Source: JBNKHH01 sp050290245
GTDB taxonomy: Bacteria; Pseudomonadota; Alphaproteobacteria; Rhodobacterales; Rhodobacteraceae
Assembly (NCBI GenBank): GCA_050290245.1
Contig: JBNKHH010000018.1
Location: 1-17,248 of the forward strand
Reading direction: 5' to 3'
DNA length: 17,248 nt
Shown here: piece after piece, positions 1 to 13,589 of the stretch
How the letters are laid out: the number at the start of each line of letters is the position of its first letter
How positions within the stretch are numbered: the first letter of the stretch is position 1
Notes under the pieces: model-generated
Seen by the model: the letters and a program-made list of their open reading frames with translations, nothing else
What the model was told of the DNA's origin: nothing
The model's database searches: none
Program-made: the position numbers and the translations under genes

Positions 1-23
1 GAGACGGGAACAGACGAATTTTA

Positions 24-129
24 CTTCAGGTCCTCCTGAAGCGCGATTCCACGGACCCGTAAGGACCCGATTTGTCGGGCACCTTGCCCGGCATTGTTGA
101 GCCGGAGGGTAAAACCTCCAAAATTGGAG
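24..129 (+). promoter_or_regulatory. rplJ leader RNA, probable L10 (L10-L12) autoregulatory leader
   Basis: The sequence shows a chain of short perfect hairpins before rplJ: CTTCAGG 24-30 with CCTGAAG 35-41, CCCGA 66-70 with TCGGG 75-79, and CCGGC 88-92 with GCCGG 101-105. GGACCCG occurs twice, at 53-59 and 63-69. GGAGG 104-108 can pair with CCTCC 115-119. The same CCTCC strand can instead form CTCCA 116-120 with TGGAG 125-129, which covers the Shine-Dalgarno of rplJ. It is established that the L10-(L12)4 complex represses its own mRNA by binding a structured leader upstream of rplJ in many bacteria. That this leader works the same way, with the two pairings as its switch, is inference. No promoter is visible here, so transcription probably enters from rplKA upstream. 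Confidence 0.65.
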
Positions 130-136
130 TGAAACT

Positions 137-655
137 GTGGATAGAGCCCAGAAAGAGAAAGTGGTCGAGGAACTCGGCCAGATCTTTGAAAGCTCTGGCG
201 TTGTAGTGGTTGCCCACTACGCGGGTCTCACGGTTGCCGAGATGCAGGACCTTCGCGCACGCATGCGTGAGGTTGAAGGTTCCGTTCGCGTCGCCAAGAA
301 CAGGCTCGCCAAGATCGCCCTTCAGGGGAAGGCCAACGAGTCCCTCGCTGATCTTCTCACGGGTATGACCGTTTTCGCCTATTCCGAAGACCCAACGGCC
401 GCGGCCCGGGTCATGGACAAGTACGCCAAGGACAACCAGAAGCTGGTGATCCTGGGTGGTGCAATGGGCGAGACGGCTCTGGACGCCGCTGGTGTCAAGG
501 CTGTGGCAGACATGCCGTCGCGCGAGGAGCTTATCGCTTCCATCGTCGGCTGCATCGGTGCCCCGGCTTCGAACATCGCCGGCGCGATTGGCGCACCTGC
601 TTCGAACATCGCGAGCATCCTTTCGACAATCGAGGAACGCGCCGAAGCGGCGTGA
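137..655 (+). CDS. rplJ: 50S ribosomal protein L10
   Basis: The 172-aa product is ribosomal protein L10 (uL10), which anchors L7/L12 dimers to the GTPase-associated centre of the large subunit and represses its own operon. The N-terminal part (MDRAQKEKVVEELGQIF, then SGVVVVAHYAGLTVAEM) is a clear L10 match and the length is normal. The start is GTG at 137, preceded by GGAG at 126-129 with a 7-nt gap. No better start lies upstream, and a later ATG would cut into the conserved N-terminus. The C-terminal region carries a tandem repeat of IGAPASNIA (about residues 140-160) before the final helix that should bind L7/L12. rplL follows after 60 bp and belongs to the same transcription unit. Confidence 0.97.
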   Translation: MDRAQKEKVVEELGQIFESSGVVVVAHYAGLTVAEMQDLRARMREVEGSVRVAKNRLAKIALQGKANESLADLLTGMTVFAYSEDPTAAARVMDKYAKDNQKLVILGGAMGETALDAAGVKAVADMPSREELIASIVGCIGAPASNIAGAIGAPASNIASILSTIEERAEAA

Positions 656-715
656 GAGACCTGCGTGGGGTAGTTACCGCACGTTGGAACACATCTTAGG
701 AAACGGAACAGAACA

Positions 716-1096
716 ATGGCTGATCTGAAGAAACTTGCTGAAGAGATCGTGGGTCTCACGCTTCTCGAAGCCCAGGAACTGAAAACCATCCTGAAGGATG
801 AATACGGCATCGAGCCCGCTGCTGGCGGCGCTGTCATGATGGCCGGCCCTGCTGGCGACGCCGGCGGTGCTGCCGAAGAGGAAAAAGACGAATTCGACGT
901 TATCCTCAAGTCGGCTGGCGCGTCCAAGATCAACGTGATCAAGGAAGTCCGCGCCATCACCGGTCTTGGCCTGAAAGAAGCCAAGGACCTGGTCGAAGCC
1001 GGTGGCAAAGCCGTCAAGGAAGGCGCACCGAAGGCGGAAGCCGAAGAAATCAAAGCCAAGCTGGAAGCAGCTGGCGCCGAAGTCGAACTCAAGTAA
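716..1096 (+). CDS. rplL: 50S ribosomal protein L7/L12
   Basis: The 126-aa product is L7/L12 (bL12), the multi-copy stalk protein that recruits translation factors and stimulates their GTPase activity. The N-terminal dimerisation helices (residues 1-33, from MADLKKLAEEIVGLTLLEA) are followed by an Ala/Gly-rich flexible hinge (about 34-55). The C-terminal domain (about 58-126) has the conserved factor-binding stretch KINVIKEVRAITGLGLKEAK and ends AEVELK. The ATG at 716 has only a loose Shine-Dalgarno (AGGAAACGGA from 698). It lies 60 bp after rplJ with no terminator between, so the two are probably co-transcribed. A strong intrinsic terminator starts 22 bp after its stop, which ends the operon before rpoB. 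Confidence 0.98.
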   Translation: MADLKKLAEEIVGLTLLEAQELKTILKDEYGIEPAAGGAVMMAGPAGDAGGAAEEEKDEFDVILKSAGASKINVIKEVRAITGLGLKEAKDLVEAGGKAVKEGAPKAEAEEIKAKLEAAGAEVELK

Positions 1097-1117
1097 TCGA
1101 CCATCGGGATTTTCGGG

Positions 1118-1148
1118 AAAGGCCGGGCGGTTTCGTCCGGCCTTTTTT
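1118..1148 (+). terminator. Rho-independent terminator of the rplJL operon
   Basis: AAAGGCCGG (1118-1126) pairs perfectly with CCGGCCTTT (1137-1145) around a 10-nt loop, and the stem runs into six T residues (1143-1148). This is a textbook intrinsic terminator 22 bp after rplL. It implies that most rplJL transcripts do not reach rpoB. Confidence 0.92.
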
Positions 1149-1327
1149 GTCACCTGGGGTGGCGGAGCCTGTCACGCGGCTACACAAAACAGGTCGTCGT
1201 TGGTCAGCGACGATTGGAAGTCGGCCTTGAGCCGCAAAAGGAAATGGGTGACGGTCCTTGTGGCGACAGCCTTTGACAAACAGCCGATCACCAACGGCAA
1301 CAGGGCGATGGTTGCACCGCCCCTGTC

Positions 1328-1681
1328 TTAAAGCGGGACGTCATCGTATTTGCTGGTGCGGCTTTTGCCGGCCTCTTCGATCGTGTCCTCGCCAGCCTGG
1401 GTCATCATCGCGAACAGGCGCGTGGCCTCGGCGGCGTATTGCTCCATGGCCGTCTTGAAAAACTCCGACTGAACCTCGATCAGTTCGGTCGGGGATTTGC
1501 ATTTCAGCAGGGCCTTTTGCGTTTCCAGGTCTTTTTGCAAACGGTCGGAAATGAAGCGCGTGCTTTCCGACATGATGTCGAGCCAATCCTTCGTCACGAC
1601 GGGATTGACCGCCATCATGGCCGCCAGCATCGCCGGTGCTTGGGTTTCCTCGGTCGATTCGGTTTTCTTTGAAGCCGCCAT
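1328..1681 (-). CDS. Phasin family protein
   Basis: The 117-aa product resembles small alphaproteobacterial phasins (Phasin_2 type), amphipathic helical proteins that coat polyhydroxyalkanoate granules. A low-complexity start (MAASKKTESTEETQAP) is followed by a long, mostly helical body. The typical pattern is seen at about residues 60-95: CKSPTELIEVQSEFFKTAME, then QYAAEATRLFAMM. There is no signal peptide or membrane segment. The ATG at 1681 was chosen because a strong purine run (AAGGGGGG on the minus strand) lies just upstream; the frame stays open to 1822 but that stretch is not phasin-like. No PHA synthase or depolymerase gene is in the window, so it may be a stand-alone granule protein. 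The family call is from the sequence pattern only. Confidence 0.8.
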   Translation of the reverse strand: MAASKKTESTEETQAPAMLAAMMAVNPVVTKDWLDIMSESTRFISDRLQKDLETQKALLKCKSPTELIEVQSEFFKTAMEQYAAEATRLFAMMTQAGEDTIEEAGKSRTSKYDDVPL

Positions 1682-1827
1682 ATTCAGCCCCCCTTTATTT
1701 CGGTTTCCTTTGTGGATCGCGCCGCTGTGGTCCGGCGCAATGGATGGGGCATTGTCCGGCAACTGCCGGGGGCAGGCATTGATCTGTGTCGTGTCACGTC
1801 CGAAATCTTCGCTGGGCGGCATAGCGT

Positions 1828-2142
1828 CTAGTCTTCGGCGCCGGAAACCTGCTGGGCGAGGTAGGTCACGATCTCGGACCGGGCTTCGGCATCAGGGGCG
1901 TGATGGTCGGTCAGAAGTCTGTCCAGCGCCTCGGTCCCCCCCTCGTCCAGAACGTTGCTTGCGAAGGCCAGCGTCAGGGTTTGGCCGTGGCAGGAGGTGC
2001 ACCGCGCGTTCAGCAGACGAACCGCAAGGGGCTGGGCCGTTTCGGCCGCCGAAATCGCTGGTGCCACGATCAGAGCGCAACTTGCCAGCAGTCTGACAGC
2101 AGGGATGATCCTGATCTGTTGCAGGGCCACCATGGCGATCAC
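1828..2142 (-). CDS. Very small secreted c-type cytochrome without a Met ligand
   Basis: A 104-aa protein with a hydrophobic N-terminal signal peptide (about residues 11-33, ending near AISAAETA) and one haem c motif, CTSCH at 48-52. The predicted mature protein is only about 70 residues, short for a class I cytochrome c. The methionine expected as the second haem ligand is absent: after the first four residues there is no Met at all. The segment where 'MP' often occurs reads TDHHAPDAEARSEIVTYLA, so His80 or His81 could be the distal ligand. The start is uncertain: GTG at 2142 or ATG at 2133, both with weak Shine-Dalgarno signals. It lies 63 bp downstream of another cytochrome gene on the same strand, so they may share a transcript. 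The redox partner is unknown. Confidence 0.78.
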   Translation of the reverse strand: MIAMVALQQIRIIPAVRLLASCALIVAPAISAAETAQPLAVRLLNARCTSCHGQTLTLAFASNVLDEGGTEALDRLLTDHHAPDAEARSEIVTYLAQQVSGAED

Positions 2143-2205
2143 TACCCGGTAGAATGGTCTTGGTCTTTCCTACCGCCAAAAGAGCCGGCTGCGCCACAGC
2201 AACTT

Positions 2206-2634
2206 TCAGCGCTGAACAGACTGGAGATAGTAGGTCAGTGCCAGCATGCGGCTTTCAACCAGCGCCTCGGCGCTGATGCCGGGGTGGACCTCTTTGGGCA
2301 GGGCCTCTTTCATGAAAATGGTCCCCCAGACCGGCATTTCGGAAGTTCCGTGGGCGGCATAGGACCCCGTTGCGATCGAGTTCCAAACCCGTTTGAACGG
2401 GAAGACGCCGTCGTTGTCGTCTGCGAGTTTCGTCAAATTCGCTGGGTGCGGTTCGAGGAAATCGGCCACCGGACCGTCGCCCGCACCCTCCGGTCCGTGG
2501 CATGCGGCGCAATTTTGCTGAAACAGCGTCTTGCCGAAATCCAGTGACTGGGCGTTTGCCGTCCCCGCGGACGGCATCTGGCTTCCGAACGCGAAGAGCA
2601 GTGCCGTGAGAGCTGTGGTTTTCTTGACGCGCAT
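2206..2634 (-). CDS. Periplasmic class I c-type cytochrome
   Basis: A 142-aa protein with a Sec signal peptide (basic start MRVKKTT, hydrophobic core, likely cleavage after Ala28 in GTANA|QS). It has one haem c site, CAACH at 42-46, and a Met-ligand motif, SEMPVWG, with Met100. This fits a soluble periplasmic monohaem electron carrier or a small subunit of a periplasmic oxidoreductase. The ATG at 2634 has GGGAGGA just upstream; the frame extends to 2697, but the extra residues would precede the signal peptide. It is the first gene of a minus-strand pair with the smaller cytochrome. No partner dehydrogenase or oxidase gene is in the window, so the pathway cannot be named. Confidence 0.85.
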   Translation of the reverse strand: MRVKKTTALTALLFAFGSQMPSAGTANAQSLDFGKTLFQQNCAACHGPEGAGDGPVADFLEPHPANLTKLADDNDGVFPFKRVWNSIATGSYAAHGTSEMPVWGTIFMKEALPKEVHPGISAEALVESRMLALTYYLQSVQR

Positions 2635-2723
2635 GGTGTCCTCCCAATCCAGTATTGCCCCGAGATTACCTCGCGCGCCCGGTGCTGACTTGTCCATTCG
2701 GGCCGTAGGAATTGGACAGTTCC

Positions 2724-2752
2724 TTAAAAAATTCGGATGGATGTGCTATGGT
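2724..2752 (+). promoter_or_regulatory. Candidate extended -10 sigma-70 promoter for the gene at 2791
   Basis: TTAAAA (2724-2729) is followed by a 17-nt spacer and TATGGT (2747-2752), with TG at 2744-2745 giving an extended -10 element. The predicted start site is near 2759, just before a strong hairpin and the Shine-Dalgarno. Matches are 4/6 at the -35 and 4/6 at the -10. Confidence 0.45.
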
Positions 2753-2761
2753 GCCCGCCGA

Positions 2762-2784
2762 CCGGGGCTATCCCCGGGAAGGGG
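2762..2784 (+). promoter_or_regulatory. 5' leader hairpin with alternative Shine-Dalgarno pairing
   Basis: CCGGGG (2762-2767) pairs perfectly with CCCCGG (2772-2777) around the 4-nt loop CTAT. The CCCC at 2772-2775 can instead pair with GGGG at 2781-2784, which is the Shine-Dalgarno of the downstream TTG start. The two pairings exclude each other. That this regulates translation is inference. Confidence 0.4.
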
Positions 2785-2790
2785 TAACTG

Positions 2791-3303
2791 TTGACCAAGG
2801 CGTTGAAAGCGGGAAGCACCCACAATGCCGTTCGCCGTGCATTTCGGATACTGGGTGAGGATGGCATTCAGTCGGCCATCAAGGATCAGCTGGGCTTGGA
2901 GCGGTCGGCTTCGCTGATCCGCAAATGCGCCGATCCCGATGACGACCGGCACCATCTTCGACTGCGCTACGCGACCGCTATCGATGCCGCCTGTCTGAAA
3001 AACAGGCGTGTGGCGCCAATCCTGGATGCCTATAGCCGCTGCCTGGATATTGCCGCGCGACAAACCCTTGGAGATCCAGGCGCAACGAAGGCGGACATTT
3101 TCGAAGCGGTGGTCAGTTTGCAGGTGTCCTTGGGTGAACTGGCGCAGCTGGTCGAGCGGGCCTATGCTTGCGAAGACGAAGGACCGCCGGGTCTGAGCCT
3201 GGCCGAGGAAAACCAGATCAGCGACGCGATTGACCTGCTTGAGGAACATGCAGAGATGTTTCGCGCGCTTGTGACGTCGGACCACGGTATCAATGGCGAC
3301 TAG
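2791..3303 (+). CDS. Hypothetical protein, possibly phage CII-like at its N-terminus
   Basis: A 170-aa, mostly helical soluble protein that I do not firmly recognise. It starts with TTG at 2791, supported by AAGGGG at 2779-2784 with a 6-nt gap. Residues about 12-90 (RRAFRILGEDGIQSAIKDQL, SASLIRKCADPDDD, then a helix around YATAIDAAC) resemble the layout of small helix-turn-helix proteins of the phage CII/Cox-like type, where a conserved 'S..IRK..DP' segment follows the recognition helix. That is a weak resemblance, not an assignment. The C-terminal third is acidic and helical. There are no membrane segments or signal peptide. The PAS-protein gene starts 82 bp downstream on the same strand, so the two may be co-transcribed. 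Confidence 0.7.
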   Translation: MTKALKAGSTHNAVRRAFRILGEDGIQSAIKDQLGLERSASLIRKCADPDDDRHHLRLRYATAIDAACLKNRRVAPILDAYSRCLDIAARQTLGDPGATKADIFEAVVSLQVSLGELAQLVERAYACEDEGPPGLSLAEENQISDAIDLLEEHAEMFRALVTSDHGINGD

Positions 3304-3385
3304 GGCGCCCGGGTCGAATCTTTAGGAGAAATCTAACGAAAGGGCGCTAGTCACCGGCCGAGAGCCAGAGCCGGGAACCTCATTT

Positions 3386-4591
3386 GTGAAGCACGAGCGC
3401 AAGCCTGTCGTTGATGAACCTGTCGAGGGGTTTTGTGATCGGGATCTGTTCATGTCGCGTACCGACGAACGGGGCGTGATTCTGACGGGGAACGAAGTTT
3501 TTCGCCGTCTGTCGGGCTATGACTGGGATACGCTGATCGGGGCGCCGCACCGGTTGATCCGCCATCCGGACATGCCCAAGGCGGCGTTCTGGCTGATGTG
3601 GCAGACCCTTCAGGCAGGACGTCCGTTCGGCGCCTATGTCAAGAACCGGGCGGCCAGCGGGCGGTTCTATTGGGTGTTCGCCGTGGTTGTGCCGGTTGAC
3701 GGTGGTTACCTGTCCGTTCGGTTGAAGCCGACCACCGAGTTGATGGCCACGGTGGAGGGTCTGTACGGCGAGCTTTTGCAGGCCGAGGCCCAGGGCGCCA
3801 CTCCGGAAGAGGCGGCGGAAGTGCTGCTGGACACGGTGCACGCGCTTGGGTTTCGGGACTATCCCGCGTTCATGACCCATGCATTTTGCGCCGAATATGC
3901 GGCGCGGGCCGGGCTTTTGGGACAGGCGATGGCACCCAACCTGGACGAATTCTCGGCCATCAGTGGGGCGATGGACCAGTTGGCCGAAGACGTGTCGCGG
4001 GTTGAAAGTCTGTTCCAGAAGATCAGCAATGCGCCGGACAACCTGAACATTCTCGGGTCCCGGTTGCAGGAGGGTGGCGCCCCGGTGCAGGAGGTTGCGC
4101 GGAACTACAATCTGCTGGTCGGAGATCTGCGCACGTCGGTCGCGCAACTGTCAGGGGGGTTGTCTGCTCTGGTGGATACCGCCCACGCCGGGCGCTTTGG
4201 CCACACTGCCTGTGCGATGTACGGTGAGGCCATCCCCATGTTCGAGACCGAAGAAACCGACCTGGATGAGGCCGCCTTTCGCAGTGAAATTGACGTGCTG
4301 CGCGGGTGCCTGATGCAGTTCCAGCAGCAGGCTCTGAGCGGCTTCCAGCAGATTTCGGTCGAGGTGTCGCGCTTCGCCGCCATGACGGGGCGGTTTCGCA
4401 GGATCCTGTCGGGATTAGCGGTCACGCGGGTCTTGTGCCGCATCGAAAGCGCCTCGGTGACCGAGGACACGACCAATATCGAGGAGGTCGCGCGCAACCT
4501 GGACGAGTTCCAGTCGGAGATTGCTGCCGCGCTGGATCGTATAGGCCAGGCCTGCAACAAGGTCTCGCACGCGGTGGAAAAGGCCCTCTGA
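3386..4591 (+). CDS. Soluble Aer-type PAS protein with a chemoreceptor-like helical tail
   Basis: A 401-aa protein. Residues about 18-116 form a PAS domain closely resembling that of the aerotaxis receptor Aer: GNEVFRRLSGYDWDTLIGAP, then PHRLIRHPDMPKAAFWLMW, then YVKNRAASGRFYWVFAVVVP. In Aer this domain binds FAD and senses redox state. The rest (about 120-401) is predicted to be long helices. Around 205-245 (FQKISNAPDNLNILGSRL) there is a faint likeness to the chemoreceptor hairpin tip, but the usual tip sequence is not conserved. No membrane segment or HAMP-like region is evident, so it should be cytoplasmic. The start is GTG at 3386 with a weak GGGA upstream; no ATG or GTG lies in frame just before it. 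A redox-sensing signalling protein is likely; its output is unknown. Confidence 0.82.
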   Translation: MKHERKPVVDEPVEGFCDRDLFMSRTDERGVILTGNEVFRRLSGYDWDTLIGAPHRLIRHPDMPKAAFWLMWQTLQAGRPFGAYVKNRAASGRFYWVFAVVVPVDGGYLSVRLKPTTELMATVEGLYGELLQAEAQGATPEEAAEVLLDTVHALGFRDYPAFMTHAFCAEYAARAGLLGQAMAPNLDEFSAISGAMDQLAEDVSRVESLFQKISNAPDNLNILGSRLQEGGAPVQEVARNYNLLVGDLRTSVAQLSGGLSALVDTAHAGRFGHTACAMYGEAIPMFETEETDLDEAAFRSEIDVLRGCLMQFQQQALSGFQQISVEVSRFAAMTGRFRRILSGLAVTRVLCRIESASVTEDTTNIEEVARNLDEFQSEIAAALDRIGQACNKVSHAVEKAL

Positions 4592-4729
4592 GACATCGCT
4601 GGTTTCAAGGCCGATGCGCAGGAAATCTCAGGCTCTAGGTTGAAAGCGGGCGGTTTGATTGCTAGGTAGCCGGCGTGTGATTCGATTAACAGGCCCAAAG
4701 TCGAAGAAAATCCAAATTTGACAACCCTC

Positions 4730-4755
4730 TCAAAGCAGGACGCGTCCTGCTTTGA
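4730..4755. repeat. 26-bp perfect palindrome in the rpoB leader
   Basis: The left arm is TCAAAGCAGGACG (4730-4742) and the right arm is its exact reverse complement (4743-4755). As RNA it would form an 11-bp stem closed by CGCG. It is not followed by a T run on either strand, so it does not look like an intrinsic terminator. It could be an operator for a dimeric regulator or an RNA processing hairpin. Confidence 0.9.
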
Positions 4756-4860
4756 CGGGGTCGTCTTCCGTTTCGGGCGAGGTGTCGTGGGAGACTCCTC
4801 AGGTATGGAAACGGAGAGATCCAAATCTGGAGCAGGCCGCGGACGCCCAGCCGCCCTGCT

Positions 4861-4884
4861 TCCGTGATTAAAACGGAGATCCGT
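4861..4884 (+). promoter_or_regulatory. rpoB ribosome-binding site with competing hairpins
   Basis: The Shine-Dalgarno GGAG (4875-4878) lies 11 nt before the rpoB ATG. ACGGA (4873-4877), which overlaps it, can pair with TCCGT upstream (4861-4865, 7-nt loop). ACGG (4873-4876) can pair with CCGT downstream (4881-4884, 4-nt loop). Either pairing would partly cover the ribosome-binding site. The pairing is seen in the sequence; a regulatory role is inferred. Confidence 0.4.
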
Positions 4885-4889
4885 CGTCC

Positions 4890-9059
<4,170 letters not shown>

Positions 9060-9108
9060 TCGGCCGCCCCTTCACGTCGCCCCAAACGCCCGAATTAGGA
9101 ACTGATTT

Positions 9109-13347
<4,239 letters not shown>

Positions 13348-13368
13348 TCAAACGCTGAAGATTTGTGG

Positions 13369-13400
13369 AAGGGGCCCTGCACGCGGGGCCCTTTTCTTTT
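13369..13400 (+). terminator. Rho-independent terminator of rpoBC
   Basis: AAGGGGCCC (13369-13377) pairs with GGGCCCTTT (13386-13394), with one G-U pair, around a short loop, and runs into the T-rich tail TTTTCTTTT (13392-13400). It starts 21 bp after the rpoC stop. Confidence 0.9.
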
Positions 13401-13414
13401 GCACGAACGCCCGG

Positions 13415-13443
13415 TTGAACGTGCGGCGCTGCACCGGGATAAG
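13415..13443 (+). promoter_or_regulatory. Candidate promoter for the 43-aa membrane peptide gene
   Basis: TTGAAC (13415-13420) is separated by exactly 17 nt from GATAAG (13438-13443). Each hexamer matches 4 of 6 consensus bases. It starts 15 bp after the rpoC terminator. Transcription would begin at about 13449-13451, on the ATG of the next gene, implying a leaderless mRNA. Confidence 0.42.
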
Positions 13444-13448
13444 ACGGT

Positions 13449-13580
13449 ATGCGGATCGTGTTTCTTTCTCTTTTCCTGTTCTTTGCCGGCGGTGCCTACC
13501 TGGTGCTGACCAAGGCCGGGTATGCCGACGTGCCGTGGACGGCACCCCATGTCGCCAAGGACAGGTCGGCAAAGGGCTAA
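13449..13580 (+). CDS. Predicted 43-aa single-pass membrane peptide
   Basis: A short open frame starts at ATG 13449 just after the rpoC terminator and ends with TAA. The product begins MRIVFLSLFLFFAGGAYLVL, a hydrophobic segment of about 18 residues behind one arginine. A polar, lysine-containing tail follows (TKAGYADVPWTAPHVAKD, then RSAKG). This fits a membrane microprotein, or an uncleaved signal anchor. A candidate promoter places the transcript start on the ATG itself; otherwise GGGA at 13436-13439 is a weak Shine-Dalgarno with a 9-nt gap. Its stop is 9 bp from the stop of the converging glycosyltransferase. I do not recognise a family. It could be a chance frame, but the ordered hydrophobic-then-polar layout argues for a real gene. 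Confidence 0.6.
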   Translation: MRIVFLSLFLFFAGGAYLVLTKAGYADVPWTAPHVAKDRSAKG

Positions 13581-13589
13581 TGGCGCCGG

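Larger units (their letters stand above)
4592..4889 (+). promoter_or_regulatory. rpoB upstream region and leader
   Basis: This 298-bp gap must contain the promoter for rpoBC, because rplL is terminated and minus-strand genes intervene. Two weak candidates are visible. TTGAAA (4640-4645) has a 17-nt spacer before TAGGTA (4663-4668). A perfect -35 hexamer, TTGACA (4718-4723), has no acceptable -10 at the usual spacing. A 26-bp palindrome follows at 4730-4755. Near rpoB, AAACGGAGAGATCC (4809-4822) is nearly repeated as AAACGGAGATCC (4871-4882), the second copy holding the Shine-Dalgarno. A 20-codon open frame, 4805-4867, ends 22 nt before rpoB but has only a weak ribosome-binding site. No convincing gene lies here. 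Confidence 0.5.

Noticed and set aside
379..1104. A 241-codon minus-strand frame across rplJ and rplL
   Set aside because: It is fully covered by two certain ribosomal protein genes and their gap; its Ser/Ala-rich translation is typical of a shadow frame.
1194..1213. Hairpin TCGTCG/CGACGA between rplL and the phasin gene, considered as a phasin terminator
   Set aside because: The 6-bp stem has an 8-nt loop and no T run on either strand, so it cannot be called a terminator. I see no gene in 1149-1327.
1301..1327. Bulged hairpin just after the phasin stop, considered as a terminator
   Set aside because: The stem has a bulge and no U-rich tail follows on the minus strand.
2791..4591. The 170-aa protein and the PAS protein as a toxin-antitoxin or defence pair
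   Set aside because: Neither resembles a known toxin, nuclease or antitoxin, the PAS protein is a sensor type, and the 82-bp gap is not typical of such pairs.
4718..4746. TTGACA as the -35 of a standard rpoB promoter
   Set aside because: The bases 16-18 nt downstream are CG-rich (within the palindrome) and match no -10. It is listed only as a possible element.
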